The notes beneath the pieces were generated by a model. It made no database searches, was not told where the DNA came from, and worked only from the letters and a program-made list of their open reading frames with translations. The position numbers were made by a program, and so were the translations under genes. Positions 17,000 through 25,335 of a stretch of DNA of 64,000 nt are shown here, piece by piece. Numbering within the stretch: the stretch's first letter is position 1; each line of letters opens with the position of its first letter. The stretch is taken from assembly GCA_934675095.1 (NCBI GenBank), contig CAKUPC010000003.1, positions 1-64,000 of the forward strand, in the 5' to 3' direction. This DNA comes from an uncultured Bacteroidales bacterium. GTDB lineage: Bacteria > Bacteroidota > Bacteroidia > Bacteroidales > UBA932.

Positions 17000-19018
17000 C
17001 TATTTCAAGGCAACATTAAGAAAGTCGATGAATCCCGGAACGTCAAGGCTGTAGCCGCGTGCCGGCGCGAGTTGTTTCCCGTCGCTGTCGAGAAGGATGT
17101 AGTTCGGCTGTGAGTTTACTCCGAAACGGGTGCGTGCGATGTAGGCGTTGGCACGCCCGATTTCCTTATATACATCCCCGTTCTCAGTGCGTGCCCAATC
17201 TTCCGGGTCGAGCTTTGTCTTGTCATCGACATAGAGCGCGACAATCACGAACCTGTCCCTGAGCATTTCAAGCACACGCGGGTCGCTCCACACGCGAGCC
17301 TCCATCTCGCGGCAGTTCACACAGCCGTGCCCCGTGACATCGACAAACACAGGCTTCCCGGAGGCCTTCGCGGCTGCAAGTCCTTCTTCAAGAGTGAAGT
17401 AGCCGTCCAGACCGAGAGGCAGATGCAGGCCGTATTTTTCGCCGTAGAGGGAGACCGTGCGGTTTTCAAGCGCGCTCTCCGGCTGCGCGGCCGGGGCTCC
17501 CAGCACGAAATCCTGTGTACTTATCGGAGGGAGATAGCCGGACAGTGCCTTGAGAGGAGCGCCGAACATTCCCGGAATCATATAGACGACAAAAGTGAAG
17601 TCAATGATTGCAAGGGCGAGCCTCGTCACCGTAAGCCGCTCGACCTTCTCGTCGTGTGCGAAACGAATCTTCCCGAGCAGGTAAAGCCCGAGCAGCGAGA
17701 ACACTACAATCCATATTGCAAGATAGACCTCCCTGTCAAGCAGTCCCCAGTGATAGGTCTGGTCGGCGACGCTGAGGAACTTGAATCCGAGCGCGACCTC
17801 GATGAATCCGAGCACAACCTTGACACTGCCCAGCCAGCTCCCGCTCCGGAGCTTCGTAAGCAGCGACGGGAAGAGCGCAAAGACAGTGAACGGAAGCGCG
17901 AATGCCACGGAAAAGGCAAACATCGTCACTATCGGCATCCAGAACTGTCCCGAAGTCGATTGAATCAGCACGGTTCCGACAATCGGCCCGGTGCAGGAGA
18001 ACGAGACGAGCACGAGGGTAAGCGCCATGAAGAACACGCCTATCAGCCCTTTCCTGTCGGACTTTCCGTCAGCCTTATTGACCCACGAGGACGGGAGCGT
18101 TATCTCGAACGCGCCGAAAAAAGACGCGGCGAAAGTCATGAACACTATGAAGAACAGGATGTTAGGCAGCCAGTGCGTTGCCAGCCAATTGAATATGTCC
18201 GCAGTGACGGCATCCCCGCCTGCAATCCACGTGATGAGGATTATCAGCGAAATCGGGACAGTGTAGAGCAGCACGATGAAAAGACCGTACATGAATGCGT
18301 GGAAGCGTCCCCTGCGCGCGTTTCCGGAATTTTTCAGGAAGAACGAAACCGTCATCGGAATCATCGGGAATACGCACGGGGTGAGCAGCATCGCGAAGCC
18401 CCAGAGAATCGCCTGCAGTACAAGCCCCCAGTCAAACGGGGCGGAGGTCTTGTTCGCAGCAGCCGCGGCGCCGTCCGAATCCTTCGTCACGTCATTTACG
18501 CCCTCAGCTCCGGCAGCCGCGGCACCGTCCGACTCCTTCTTAACGTCGCTTCCGTCCTCAGTTCCGGAAGACGCGGCCGCAGCCCCGCCGTCCGGCAGCA
18601 CAATCTCAAAATCATGATATTCCGGAGGATAGCACTCGGCGTCCCGGCAGCATGACGCGCTGACGGTACCGTTCACAAAAACCCGCGAGGAAGCGTCCTT
18701 GATACGGACTTTCTGTTCAAGCACAAGCTGTCCATAGACAATATCCTGGCCGTTCTCGCGTCTAACTGCACTCCTGTCTGTCAAAGAACCGACAAGTTCA
18801 CAGTTTCCGAGCGAGTTGTACTCTACCTCAGGAGCGGAATAAGGGTCGGAGAGCGGATAACTGTGAATCCCCTCACCCATTACTCCCGTGAAGTTCAGAA
18901 TCCACACCCCGCTCTCCCCTGCCGGAGCCGCGGTCACTGTCCAGTCAATGTTCCCCGCCAAAAGCGAAGAAATGCTGCAGGCGAATACCGCCAGCAGCAT
19001 AACAATAAACCTTTTCAT
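17000..19018 (-). CDS. dsbD: Thiol:disulfide interchange protein DsbD-like
   Basis: 672 residues from MKRFIVMLL. A signal peptide is followed by an N-terminal periplasmic DsbD-alpha-type domain ending at CYPPEYHDFEIVLP, a low-complexity linker with two near-repeats rich in Ser-Asp-Gly-Ala, and a membrane domain of about eight helices (MLLTPCVFPMIPMT carries the redox-active cysteine). The C-terminal thioredoxin fold has active site GHGCVNCREME. It moves reducing power from cytoplasmic thioredoxin to the periplasm for disulfide repair and cytochrome maturation. The gene starts 7 bases after rny, so the two form one operon. Confidence 0.92.
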   Translation of the reverse strand: MKRFIVMLLAVFACSISSLLAGNIDWTVTAAPAGESGVWILNFTGVMGEGIHSYPLSDPYSAPEVEYNSLGNCELVGSLTDRSAVRRENGQDIVYGQLVLEQKVRIKDASSRVFVNGTVSASCCRDAECYPPEYHDFEIVLPDGGAAAASSGTEDGSDVKKESDGAAAAGAEGVNDVTKDSDGAAAAANKTSAPFDWGLVLQAILWGFAMLLTPCVFPMIPMTVSFFLKNSGNARRGRFHAFMYGLFIVLLYTVPISLIILITWIAGGDAVTADIFNWLATHWLPNILFFIVFMTFAASFFGAFEITLPSSWVNKADGKSDRKGLIGVFFMALTLVLVSFSCTGPIVGTVLIQSTSGQFWMPIVTMFAFSVAFALPFTVFALFPSLLTKLRSGSWLGSVKVVLGFIEVALGFKFLSVADQTYHWGLLDREVYLAIWIVVFSLLGLYLLGKIRFAHDEKVERLTVTRLALAIIDFTFVVYMIPGMFGAPLKALSGYLPPISTQDFVLGAPAAQPESALENRTVSLYGEKYGLHLPLGLDGYFTLEEGLAAAKASGKPVFVDVTGHGCVNCREMEARVWSDPRVLEMLRDRFVIVALYVDDKTKLDPEDWARTENGDVYKEIGRANAYIARTRFGVNSQPNYILLDSDGKQLAPARGYSLDVPGFIDFLNVALK

Positions 19019-19025
19019 TGCATTA

Positions 19026-20567
19026 CTATTTAGCAAAAGCAACAGATCTTGTCTCTCTAATCACGGTAATCTTTACCTGACCCGGATAAGTCATCTCATC
19101 CTGAATCTTCTTCGCGATGTCTCCGGAAAGCGTCTCCGCCTGCGAGTCGGTCACCTGCTCGGCTCCGACAATCACGCGCAGCTCGCGGCCGGCCTGAATC
19201 GCGTAGGCCTTGACCACGCCCGGATATGACTGTCCGATGTTCTCAAGATCCTTGAGCCTCTTGATGTATGACTCGATGACCTCGCGGCGTGCGCCCGGAC
19301 GTGCACCGGAAATGGCGTCGGCAATCTGAATGATAGGTGAAATGATTGAGGTCATCTCGATTTCCTCGTGGTGCGCGCCGATTGCGTTGCAGATTTCCGG
19401 CTTCTCCTTGTACTGCTCAGCGAGCTTCATTCCGAGGAGTGCGTGCGGAAGCTCCGGATCCTCGTCGGAAACCTTTCCGATGTCATGAAGAAGTCCGGCC
19501 CTCTTCGCTGCCTTGGCGTTGAGTCCGAGCTCGGAAGCCATAGTGGCGGCGATATTCGCTACCTCACGGGCATGCTGGAGAAGGTTCTGACCGTAAGATG
19601 AACGATACTTCATGCGTCCGATGAGCTTTATCAGCTCGATGTGGATGCCGTGGATTCCGAGGTCTATGCAGGTACGCTTTCCTATTTCAAGAATCTCCTC
19701 CTCAAGCTGCTTCTGCACCTTCGCGACCACTTCCTCGATGCGGGCCGGATGGATTCGTCCATCGACCACAAGCTGGTGGAGAGCCAGGCGCGCCACCTCC
19801 CTGCGGACAGGGTCGAACGCTGAAAGAAGAATGGCGTCCGGAGTGTCATCCACGACAATCTCCACTCCCGTCGCGGCCTCAAGGGCACGGATGTTACGTC
19901 CCTCACGACCGATGATGCGTCCCTTAATCTCGTCGCTCTCGATGTTGAACACGGTCACGGCATTCTCGATTGCGGTCTCCGAAGCCGTCCTCTGAATCGT
20001 GTTGATGACGATTCTCTTGGCCTCCTTAGTCGCGTTGAGACGGGCGTCGTCAATCACGTCGTTGATGTATGACTGCGCCTCGGTACGGGCCTCGGCCTTC
20101 ATGTTCTCCATGAGTATGTTCTTCGCCTCGGCAGCAGACATTCCCGCGATGTTCTCAATCTGGCGGTTCGCCTCGTCCTTCAGTCTGTCGTACTCGGCCG
20201 CCTTCCTGTTGGCAATCTCGACCTGCGCCTTGAGGTTTTCCCTGATGGAATCGGCCTCGCGCTGCTTGCGCTGGAGCTCCGCCGTCTGCTGGTTCAGGGT
20301 GTTCTCCTTCTGCTTGAGACGGCTTTCTGTCTCCTTGATTGCGGAGTTGCGCTCATTGACGGTCTTCTCATGCTCGTTCTTGAGCTGCATGAACTTTTCC
20401 TTGGCCTGGAATATCTTCTCCTGCTTTATCTTCTCGGCCTCAAGCTCGGCCTTCTCAAGAATCTCCTCCTTGCGTCCCTTGAGCATGGAACGTCTCACGG
20501 CAATCCACACGCAGAGTGCGACGGCCGCGCCCAAAAGAGCTGAAAGTATGTAAAAAACTATTTCCAT
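19026..20567 (-). CDS. rny: Ribonuclease Y
   Basis: 513 residues from [17 protein letters not shown]. One N-terminal membrane helix leads into a long coiled coil (about residues 30-190). A KH domain follows, with [19 protein letters not shown], then an HD domain with LLHDIGKV and GAHHEE. RNase Y is the membrane-tethered endoribonuclease that starts mRNA turnover. The frame extends 19 codons further upstream, but those overlap a hairpin region. Confidence 0.96.
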   Translation of the reverse strand: MEIVFYILSALLGAAVALCVWIAVRRSMLKGRKEEILEKAELEAEKIKQEKIFQAKEKFMQLKNEHEKTVNERNSAIKETESRLKQKENTLNQQTAELQRKQREADSIRENLKAQVEIANRKAAEYDRLKDEANRQIENIAGMSAAEAKNILMENMKAEARTEAQSYINDVIDDARLNATKEAKRIVINTIQRTASETAIENAVTVFNIESDEIKGRIIGREGRNIRALEAATGVEIVVDDTPDAILLSAFDPVRREVARLALHQLVVDGRIHPARIEEVVAKVQKQLEEEILEIGKRTCIDLGIHGIHIELIKLIGRMKYRSSYGQNLLQHAREVANIAATMASELGLNAKAAKRAGLLHDIGKVSDEDPELPHALLGMKLAEQYKEKPEICNAIGAHHEEIEMTSIISPIIQIADAISGARPGARREVIESYIKRLKDLENIGQSYPGVVKAYAIQAGRELRVIVGAEQVTDSQAETLSGDIAKKIQDEMTYPGQVKITVIRETRSVAFAK

Positions 20568-20609
20568 ATTTTTATATATTATTAAAAAATGTCCGCAAAT
20601 ATCCGCAAA

Positions 20610-20639
20610 AGCGGCCGTCTCCATAGGGAAACGACCGCT
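20610..20639 (-). terminator. Hairpin between the 6S-like RNA and rny
   Basis: The minus strand has a 13-pair stem (AGCGGTCGTTTCC with GGAGACGGCCGCT, two G-U pairs) around a 4-base loop, followed by four T. It may terminate the upstream unit or act in the rny leader. Confidence 0.6.
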
Positions 20640-20684
20640 GTAAAAAATTCTCTCTGTCAGGGAAAATCGTCAGTAAAAGAAAAA

Positions 20685-20868
20685 AATCCGTCGGTTAAAT
20701 TGACAGAAAACCTTATAAAATAAGATTTGAGTTCCGCGAAGTTCAGACATCCTCCGTCCCGGCAAAACCGGAATCCCCATAAGGGTCACATAGGTCCGTC
20801 ATCCCATCAGCGAGCCGGCTCCGTTACTTAGTAAACGTTGAATTCAGCAAGTAAGTAACCAACGGATT
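20685..20868 (-). ncRNA. ssrS: Probable 6S RNA (SsrS)
   Basis: This ~184-base minus-strand stretch lies between zapA and rny. Its two ends pair: AATCCGTTGGTTA at the 5' end with TAACCGACGGATT at the 3' end, 13 pairs with one G-U, followed by a T-rich run. Inside are further short stems such as CTTAT-TTT-ATAAG. Length, closing stem and position directly after zapA all match 6S RNA, which binds RNA polymerase in stationary phase. I recognise it from layout, not from a covariance search, and did not resolve the central bubble. The 5' end overlaps the zapA stop codon. Confidence 0.58.
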
Positions 20869-21163
20869 ATTTTCCATCAATGTTGTCAAGATAACCGGAA
20901 ATCTCCCTCTCAAGCGTCTCTGCCTCGGACTGTAGCCTGAGAATCTCCTCCTTGTAGTTGAGGTTCTTCAGGCAGACGTTCAGCGCGAGAAAGCGCAGTA
21001 TGTCAGACTCATCGCTGTCAGGATAGTTCTGCGAGTACTGCTTGGCCATCTTGTTCAGGCTTTCGACAGCAACCCTTATCAGCTGTTCATGCCTCTCGGA
21101 AGTCGCCTTGAGGTTGAACGACCGGGAGAGAATGGTCACGTTTATGTTCCTTACAATGTCCAT
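20867..21163 (-). CDS. zapA: Cell division protein ZapA
   Basis: 98 residues: an N-terminal beta part (NVTILSRSFNLKATSERHEQLIRVAVESLN) then a long helix for dimer and tetramer formation (KNLNYKEEILRLQSEAETLEREI). ZapA bundles FtsZ filaments at mid-cell. It starts 4 bases after the upstream coiled-coil gene. Confidence 0.88.
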   Translation of the reverse strand: MDIVRNINVTILSRSFNLKATSERHEQLIRVAVESLNKMAKQYSQNYPDSDESDILRFLALNVCLKNLNYKEEILRLQSEAETLEREISGYLDNIDGK

Positions 21164-21167
21164 TTCC

Positions 21168-21440
21168 TCATCCCTCCATCAGCGAGACGCACCTGTCAAT
21201 CTCCCGTATGAGGCTTTCTATCTTCCTCTTCGGCTCGGACAGATCCGTCTGAGATCCCACAAACGCAGTCGTGAGATTCAGGTTATCAATTTTCTTTTCT
21301 AACTCAGCAATCTGTTTCCCGCGGGTTTCACAAAGTTCCGACAGCCGGCTGTTTTCTTCCCTCAGACGTATGCATTCGCCCCTTTCCTTCTCATACAAGG
21401 AAATAAGTCTCACGAATTGTTGTCTGACATTGTCCAGCAT
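21168..21440 (-). CDS. Small coiled-coil protein, ZapB-like, paired with ZapA
   Basis: 90 residues, almost all coiled coil (FVRLISLYEKERGECIRLRE, then CETRGKQIAELEKKIDNL). It has no recognised catalytic domain. A coiled-coil gene just before zapA is usual in Bacteroidales, so a division role alongside ZapA is likely but inferred. It is the first gene behind a textbook promoter. Confidence 0.7.
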   Translation of the reverse strand: MLDNVRQQFVRLISLYEKERGECIRLREENSRLSELCETRGKQIAELEKKIDNLNLTTAFVGSQTDLSEPKRKIESLIREIDRCVSLMEG

Positions 21441-21466
21441 AACGTCACATTGTATTACCCACTTTG

Positions 21467-21497
21467 CAAATATATGAAGAATATTGAAGTTTTCAAA
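21467..21497 (-). promoter_or_regulatory. Promoter of the zapB-like / zapA operon
   Basis: On the minus strand TTTG (21497-21494), exactly 19 bases, then TATATTTG (21474-21467): a perfect match to both Bacteroidota elements. The ATG at 21440 follows about 26 bases later. Confidence 0.8.
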
Positions 21498-21515
21498 GAA
21501 AAATTCCTATCTTTG
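21484..21515 (+). promoter_or_regulatory. Promoter of the purine-salvage operon
   Basis: TATCTTTG at 21508-21515 is a full -7 match. TTG at 21484-21486 is the best -33 candidate, with a 21-base spacer. It is back to back with the zapA promoter, and the ATG at 21533 follows 17 bases after the box. Confidence 0.6.
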
Positions 21516-21532
21516 ACAAATTTGAATATGAT

Positions 21533-22807
21533 ATGCACGACATTGTTCTGAAAAATATCGCCGTCGGCGACGTCAGGTCCGACATATATATTGACGGGGA
21601 CATGATTTCACGGATTGTGAAAACCGGGGACGAGGCGTGTCCTGAGGCGCGGGAGACCGTCGATTGCACGGGGAAGGCGGCGATGCCGGGATTCATAAAT
21701 ATGCACACGCACGCGGCGATGTCGCTTCTGCGCGGAGTCGGCGAGGACATAGCCTTTCACGAATGGCTCGCGAAGGTCTGGGAAATAGAGGCAAACCTCG
21801 ACGAGGAGTTTGTCTATTGGGGGACAAAGGTCGCCTGCCTTGAGATGATAAAGACCGGGACGACGACATTCAACGATCACTACTGGTTTCCGCTCGTGGG
21901 GCACAGGGCGGCCGTGGAGATGGGCATCAGGCCGGTCTCGTCATACGTTGTCATAAACAAGATGACGGATGCGGAGAATGAGATAGAGAAGATACGCTGC
22001 TGGAAGATGTACGAGGCGTCAAAGCAATGGGGCGACAGGAACCTCAGGTTCTCGATGGCCTTCCACGCGCCGTATTCGGTGAGCGAGCCGATGATGGTCT
22101 GGGCCGCGGAATTTGCACGGGCGCACGGGCTGCCGCTTCACATCCATCTCTCCGAGACGCGCAAGGAGGTGGAGGACTGCAAGGAGGCGCACGGAGGGCT
22201 CACTCCGGTGGAATATCTCGACCGAATCGGGGTGCTCGGGCCGAATCTCATCGCCGCGCACACGCTCTGGCTGAGCGACAACGACATAGAGCTTCTGGGC
22301 AAGAATCACGTGACCTGCGTCCATAACATAAACTCGAACCTGAAATTGAGTTCCGGCTATCATTTTATGTATAAGGAACTTAAAGATGCAGGATGCAAGG
22401 TCTGCATAGGGACTGACGGGTGCGCGTCGTCGAACAACCTCGACATCCTTGAGTCGATGAAGACCTCGGCGATGATGCAGAAGGGCTGGAGGTTCGACCC
22501 GACGGTCTGCCCGCTCAGCGAAATCGTCGAGATGGCGACGGTGAACGGAGCCGACGCGCTCGGGCTGAACACGGGACTTCTTGAAGAGGGAAGAATCGCG
22601 GACATCCAGATCATCGACACCGACAACTACAACTTCCTCTCGCCGGGCACATTTCTTGCCAATTTCGTCTATTCGGCGCACAGTGACTGCATAGACTCGC
22701 TCATCTGCAACGGCCGTTTCGTAATGAGGCACAGGCAGGTGGAAGGAGAGCGCGAGATTCTCGACGGCGCAGGCAAGGTACTCTCGCAGATAAAGCTCAG
22801 GAAATAA
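21533..22807 (+). CDS. Amidohydrolase, MTA/SAH deaminase family
   Basis: A 424-residue amidohydrolase. Metal ligands are visible in GFINMHTHAAMSLLRG (HxH), HIHLSE, AAHTLWLS and IGTDGCASSNN. The TGTTTFNDHYWF stretch matches methylthioadenosine/S-adenosylhomocysteine deaminases. Such enzymes convert MTA, SAH or adenosine to inosine forms. Two purine nucleoside phosphorylases follow on the same strand, so a purine and methylthioadenosine salvage role fits. A guanine or chlorohydrolase-type activity cannot be ruled out. Confidence 0.82.
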   Translation: MHDIVLKNIAVGDVRSDIYIDGDMISRIVKTGDEACPEARETVDCTGKAAMPGFINMHTHAAMSLLRGVGEDIAFHEWLAKVWEIEANLDEEFVYWGTKVACLEMIKTGTTTFNDHYWFPLVGHRAAVEMGIRPVSSYVVINKMTDAENEIEKIRCWKMYEASKQWGDRNLRFSMAFHAPYSVSEPMMVWAAEFARAHGLPLHIHLSETRKEVEDCKEAHGGLTPVEYLDRIGVLGPNLIAAHTLWLSDNDIELLGKNHVTCVHNINSNLKLSSGYHFMYKELKDAGCKVCIGTDGCASSNNLDILESMKTSAMMQKGWRFDPTVCPLSEIVEMATVNGADALGLNTGLLEEGRIADIQIIDTDNYNFLSPGTFLANFVYSAHSDCIDSLICNGRFVMRHRQVEGEREILDGAGKVLSQIKLRK

Positions 22808-22858
22808 TCTTTGCCGGAGATTCCGGTGCATAATAACACTATAATACACAGATACTTT

Positions 22859-23686
22859 ATGGACGAAAGAATAGAAAGAATCAACGGTGCTGCCGAGTAC
22901 ATCGGCGCGAGGCTCGGCAGGCGCAGGCCTGTCGTGGGAATCGTTCTGGGCAGCGGCCTCGGAAAGCTCGCGGACAAGATTGAGAACCCTACTGTCATTC
23001 CTTACAAGGAAATTCCCGGTTTTCCGGTTTCAACGGCGGTCGGGCACAAGGGCAACTTCATAGCCGGCGAGCTCGGAGGAAAGTTCGTGGTCGCAATGCA
23101 GGGACGCTTCCACTACTATGAGGGCTACCCTATGGAGCTCGTCACGCTCCCTATCCGCGTGATGAAAGTGCTCGGCATCCAGTACCTTTTCGTGTCGAAC
23201 GCGGCAGGAGGGGTGAACTACGGGTTCAAGGTCGGCGACCTGATGATTATCCGCGACCACATAAACCTGCTTCCCAATCCGCTCATAGGACGGAATCTCG
23301 AAGAATTCGGGCCGAGGTTCCCCGACATGACCAGGCCATACGACCTCGGACTCATCAAAAAGGCGGAGTTCATCGCGTCCGAGCTGCACATCGACCTGAA
23401 GAAGGGAGTTTATGTCGGCGGCACGGGACCGTCCTACGAAACTCCGGCGGAGTACAAGTATTTCCGCCTCATCGGAGGCGACGCCGTGGGAATGTCCACG
23501 ATTCCGGAAGTGATTGTGGCACGGCACAGCTCTATTCCGGTCTTCGGAATGTCGGTGATTACGAATGAGGCGCACGACGACTATGCGGAGGACTATGTTA
23601 ACGATGGCGACGATGTTGTACGCGCTGCAGACGCGGCTGCGGAGAGGATGAGTATTCTCTTCGAAAGACTCATCCTCTCCCTATAG
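22859..23686 (+). CDS. Purine nucleoside phosphorylase, trimeric type (copy 1, Asn form)
   Basis: 275 residues from the ATG at 22859. The trimeric (PNP-I) family is shown by [11 protein letters not shown] (phosphate loop), [35 protein letters not shown] and [11 protein letters not shown]. The purine-contact position in SVITNEAH is Asn, as in human PNP (Asn243), which favours 6-oxopurines such as inosine and guanosine. It starts 51 bases after the deaminase, whose inosine-type products it could split. A MITE-like repeat follows 8 bases after the stop. Confidence 0.9.
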   Translation: MDERIERINGAAEYIGARLGRRRPVVGIVLGSGLGKLADKIENPTVIPYKEIPGFPVSTAVGHKGNFIAGELGGKFVVAMQGRFHYYEGYPMELVTLPIRVMKVLGIQYLFVSNAAGGVNYGFKVGDLMIIRDHINLLPNPLIGRNLEEFGPRFPDMTRPYDLGLIKKAEFIASELHIDLKKGVYVGGTGPSYETPAEYKYFRLIGGDAVGMSTIPEVIVARHSSIPVFGMSVITNEAHDDYAEDYVNDGDDVVRAADAAAERMSILFERLILSL

Positions 23687-23694
23687 CGGGGCGC

Positions 23695-23879
23695 ATAAAA
23701 AGCGGATTGCTTCGTTGCGTGTGGATTTCAAATCCTCACCATCTAATTTGACCCCTCCCGTCCCCTCGAAGGGGAAGTGGTGCTCCGTGCGCACTATCGC
23801 ACAGGCCAACGCTTCGCTGTTCTCCGCACGACGCTCATGCGTCTTGTTGCCCATCGCGCCTTGCACTCCGTCTTTTTAT
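23695..23879 (+). repeat. Dispersed intergenic repeat, copy 2 (185 bp, inverted ends)
   Basis: It has the same ends as copy 1 at 11061-11164. Left ATAAAAAGCGGATTGC and right GCACTCCGTCTTTTTAT pair as inverted ends with one bulged base and one mismatch. The middle is ~80 bases longer and has its own short palindrome (CCCCTCGAAGGGG). As with copy 1, it sits immediately after a stop codon and on the same side of the upstream gene. Confidence 0.7.
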
Positions 23880-23974
23880 ATTGTTTGGAATAGCTTATGG
23901 GCTGCGAGAAAAGAATCAGAACAAATTTATGACTGCACTTGCGTAGATGAAGATTAAAAAAATATTTGATTTGT

Positions 23975-24799
23975 ATGGACAAGAGATATGAGGAAATAGT
24001 CCTGGCGGCGGAGGTGCTGAAGGGACGGATTGGAGGGCTGAAGCCCGAGGTCGGGATTGTTCTCGGAAGCGGGCTGGGAAAGCTGGCGGACAGGATTGAG
24101 GAGGCGGTGACTGTGCCGTATGGGGAGGTGCCCGGAATGCCGGCGGCCACGGCCATAGGGCACAAGGGCAACTTCATAGCCGGAAAGCTCGGAGGCAAGG
24201 CTGTAATAGCGATGCAGGGACGCTACCACTGCTACGAAGGGTACCCGATGCAGGAGGTCGTGCTCCCCGTGCGCATCTTGAAGGTGCTCGGAATCAGCAC
24301 GCTGCTGGTTTCAAACGCCGCGGGAGGAGTGAACTTCGACTATCGCATAGGAGACCTGATGATTATCCGGGACCACATAAACCTCCTGCCGAATCCGCTC
24401 ATAGGACCGAACTTCGAGGAATTCGGCCCGAGATTTCCGGACATGACCAGGCCTTACGAGCACGGGCTCATCCGCAAGGCTGAGGTCATCGCGGCGGAAG
24501 AAGGCATCCCCGTCCGGAAAGGCGTCTATCTCGCCTGCACGGGCCCGACCTACGAGACCCCTGCGGAATACAGTTTCTTCAGGAACATCGGAGCCGACGC
24601 CGTCGGAATGTCCACCACTCCGGAAGTCATTGCGGCAAGGCACTGCGGTCTCTCCGTTTTCGGAATCTCGGTAATCACGGACGAGGCGCACAGCAACCCT
24701 GACGACTATGTCACCGACGAAAATGCCATCATCGAGGCCGCCGACGCCGCAGCCGGTAAGATGACCACAATCTTCACAAGGCTCATCGAGAAACTATAA
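23975..24799 (+). CDS. Purine nucleoside phosphorylase, trimeric type (copy 2, Asp form)
   Basis: 274 residues from the ATG at 23975, a close paralogue of the gene at 22859 along its whole length ([35 protein letters not shown]). At the purine-contact site it has SVITDEAH, so Asp replaces Asn. In human PNP the Asn243Asp change is known to open the enzyme to 6-aminopurines, so this copy may prefer adenosine or methylthioadenosine. That is inference from one position. The pair looks like a tandem duplication later split by a repeat element. Confidence 0.88.
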   Translation: MDKRYEEIVLAAEVLKGRIGGLKPEVGIVLGSGLGKLADRIEEAVTVPYGEVPGMPAATAIGHKGNFIAGKLGGKAVIAMQGRYHCYEGYPMQEVVLPVRILKVLGISTLLVSNAAGGVNFDYRIGDLMIIRDHINLLPNPLIGPNFEEFGPRFPDMTRPYEHGLIRKAEVIAAEEGIPVRKGVYLACTGPTYETPAEYSFFRNIGADAVGMSTTPEVIAARHCGLSVFGISVITDEAHSNPDDYVTDENAIIEAADAAAGKMTTIFTRLIEKL

Positions 24800-24803
24800 T
24801 CTG

Positions 24804-24834
24804 ACAGGCTCCGCGCAGGAGCCTGTATTTTTTT
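24804..24834 (+). terminator. Terminator of the purine-salvage genes
   Basis: A perfect 9-pair stem (ACAGGCTCC / GGAGCCTGT) around GCGCA, followed by A and a run of T, 4 bases after the stop codon. Confidence 0.88.
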
Positions 24835-24854
24835 GCACTTTTCTCATCGAAAAA

Positions 24855-24885
24855 TTTGCAGATAAAAAATTTTTGCCTACCTTTG
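24855..24885 (+). promoter_or_regulatory. Promoter of the tRNA-Val / tRNA-Ala unit
   Basis: TTTG at 24855-24858, exactly 19 bases, TACCTTTG at 24878-24885: a perfect Bacteroidota promoter 59 bases before tRNA-Val. Confidence 0.8.
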
Positions 24886-24944
24886 CAATCCCGTTTAGGA
24901 AACGAGGGGGAAAACAAGTTCTTTGATTTGACTTATTTTTGAAA

Positions 24945-25019
24945 GGGAGCATAGCTCAGTTGGTTCAGAGCGTCTGCCTTACAAGCAGAGGGTCGGGGGT
25001 TCGACTCCCTCTGCTCCCA
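24945..25019 (+). tRNA. tRNA-Val (anticodon TAC)
   Basis: The acceptor stem GGGAGCA pairs with TGCTCCC. The D arm has AGCTCAGTTGG, the anticodon loop CTTACAA gives TAC, and the T loop is GTTCGACTC. The 3' CCA is not encoded. Confidence 0.96.
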
Positions 25020-25040
25020 CAAGTTCTTTTAACTATCTAT

Positions 25041-25206
25041 AGTTATTTTGAGATAAGTCTGACGCAGCAGACGCTCAAAAGATTTCCTTAGACTTTGGAA
25101 GTTATTTTGAGATGGATGCAAGGAAGACGAGTGAGGAGGAAGGGAGTCACCTTATGGTAATGACCGCTCGACGATGCGAAGTCTGACGCAGCAGACGCTC
25201 AAAAGA
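25041..25206 (+). repeat. Direct repeats in the tRNA spacer
   Basis: A 28-base unit beginning AAGTCTGACGCAGCAGACGC occurs at 25055-25082 and again at 25179-25206, identical. A 13-base unit GTTATTTTGAGAT occurs at 25042-25054 and 25101-25113, and in reverse inside the element at 42011-42187. The spacer between the two tRNAs is 195 bases and carries no gene. Confidence 0.7.
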
Positions 25207-25214
25207 ACGACAAA

Positions 25215-25291
25215 GGGGGTATAGCTCAGTTGGCTAGAGCATCTGCTTTGCAAGCAGAGGGTCGTCGGTTCGAATCCGTCTATCTCCACCA
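25215..25291 (+). tRNA. tRNA-Ala (anticodon TGC)
   Basis: The acceptor GGGGGTA pairs with TATCTCC (two G-U pairs), the anticodon loop TTTGCAA gives TGC, and the T loop is GTTCGAATC. The 3' CCA is encoded, unlike in the neighbouring tRNA-Val. Confidence 0.96.
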
Positions 25292-25300
25292 AATTCCATC

Positions 25301-25335
25301 AAAAAGGAGGTTCGATTTTTCGAGACCTCCTTTTT
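25301..25335. terminator. Bidirectional terminator between tRNA-Ala and nhaC
   Basis: AAAAAGGAGGT ... ACCTCCTTTTT, with inner CGA/TCG pairs around a T-rich loop. T-runs at both ends serve the tRNA unit on the plus strand and the antiporter gene on the minus strand. It touches the antiporter stop codon. Confidence 0.82.
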
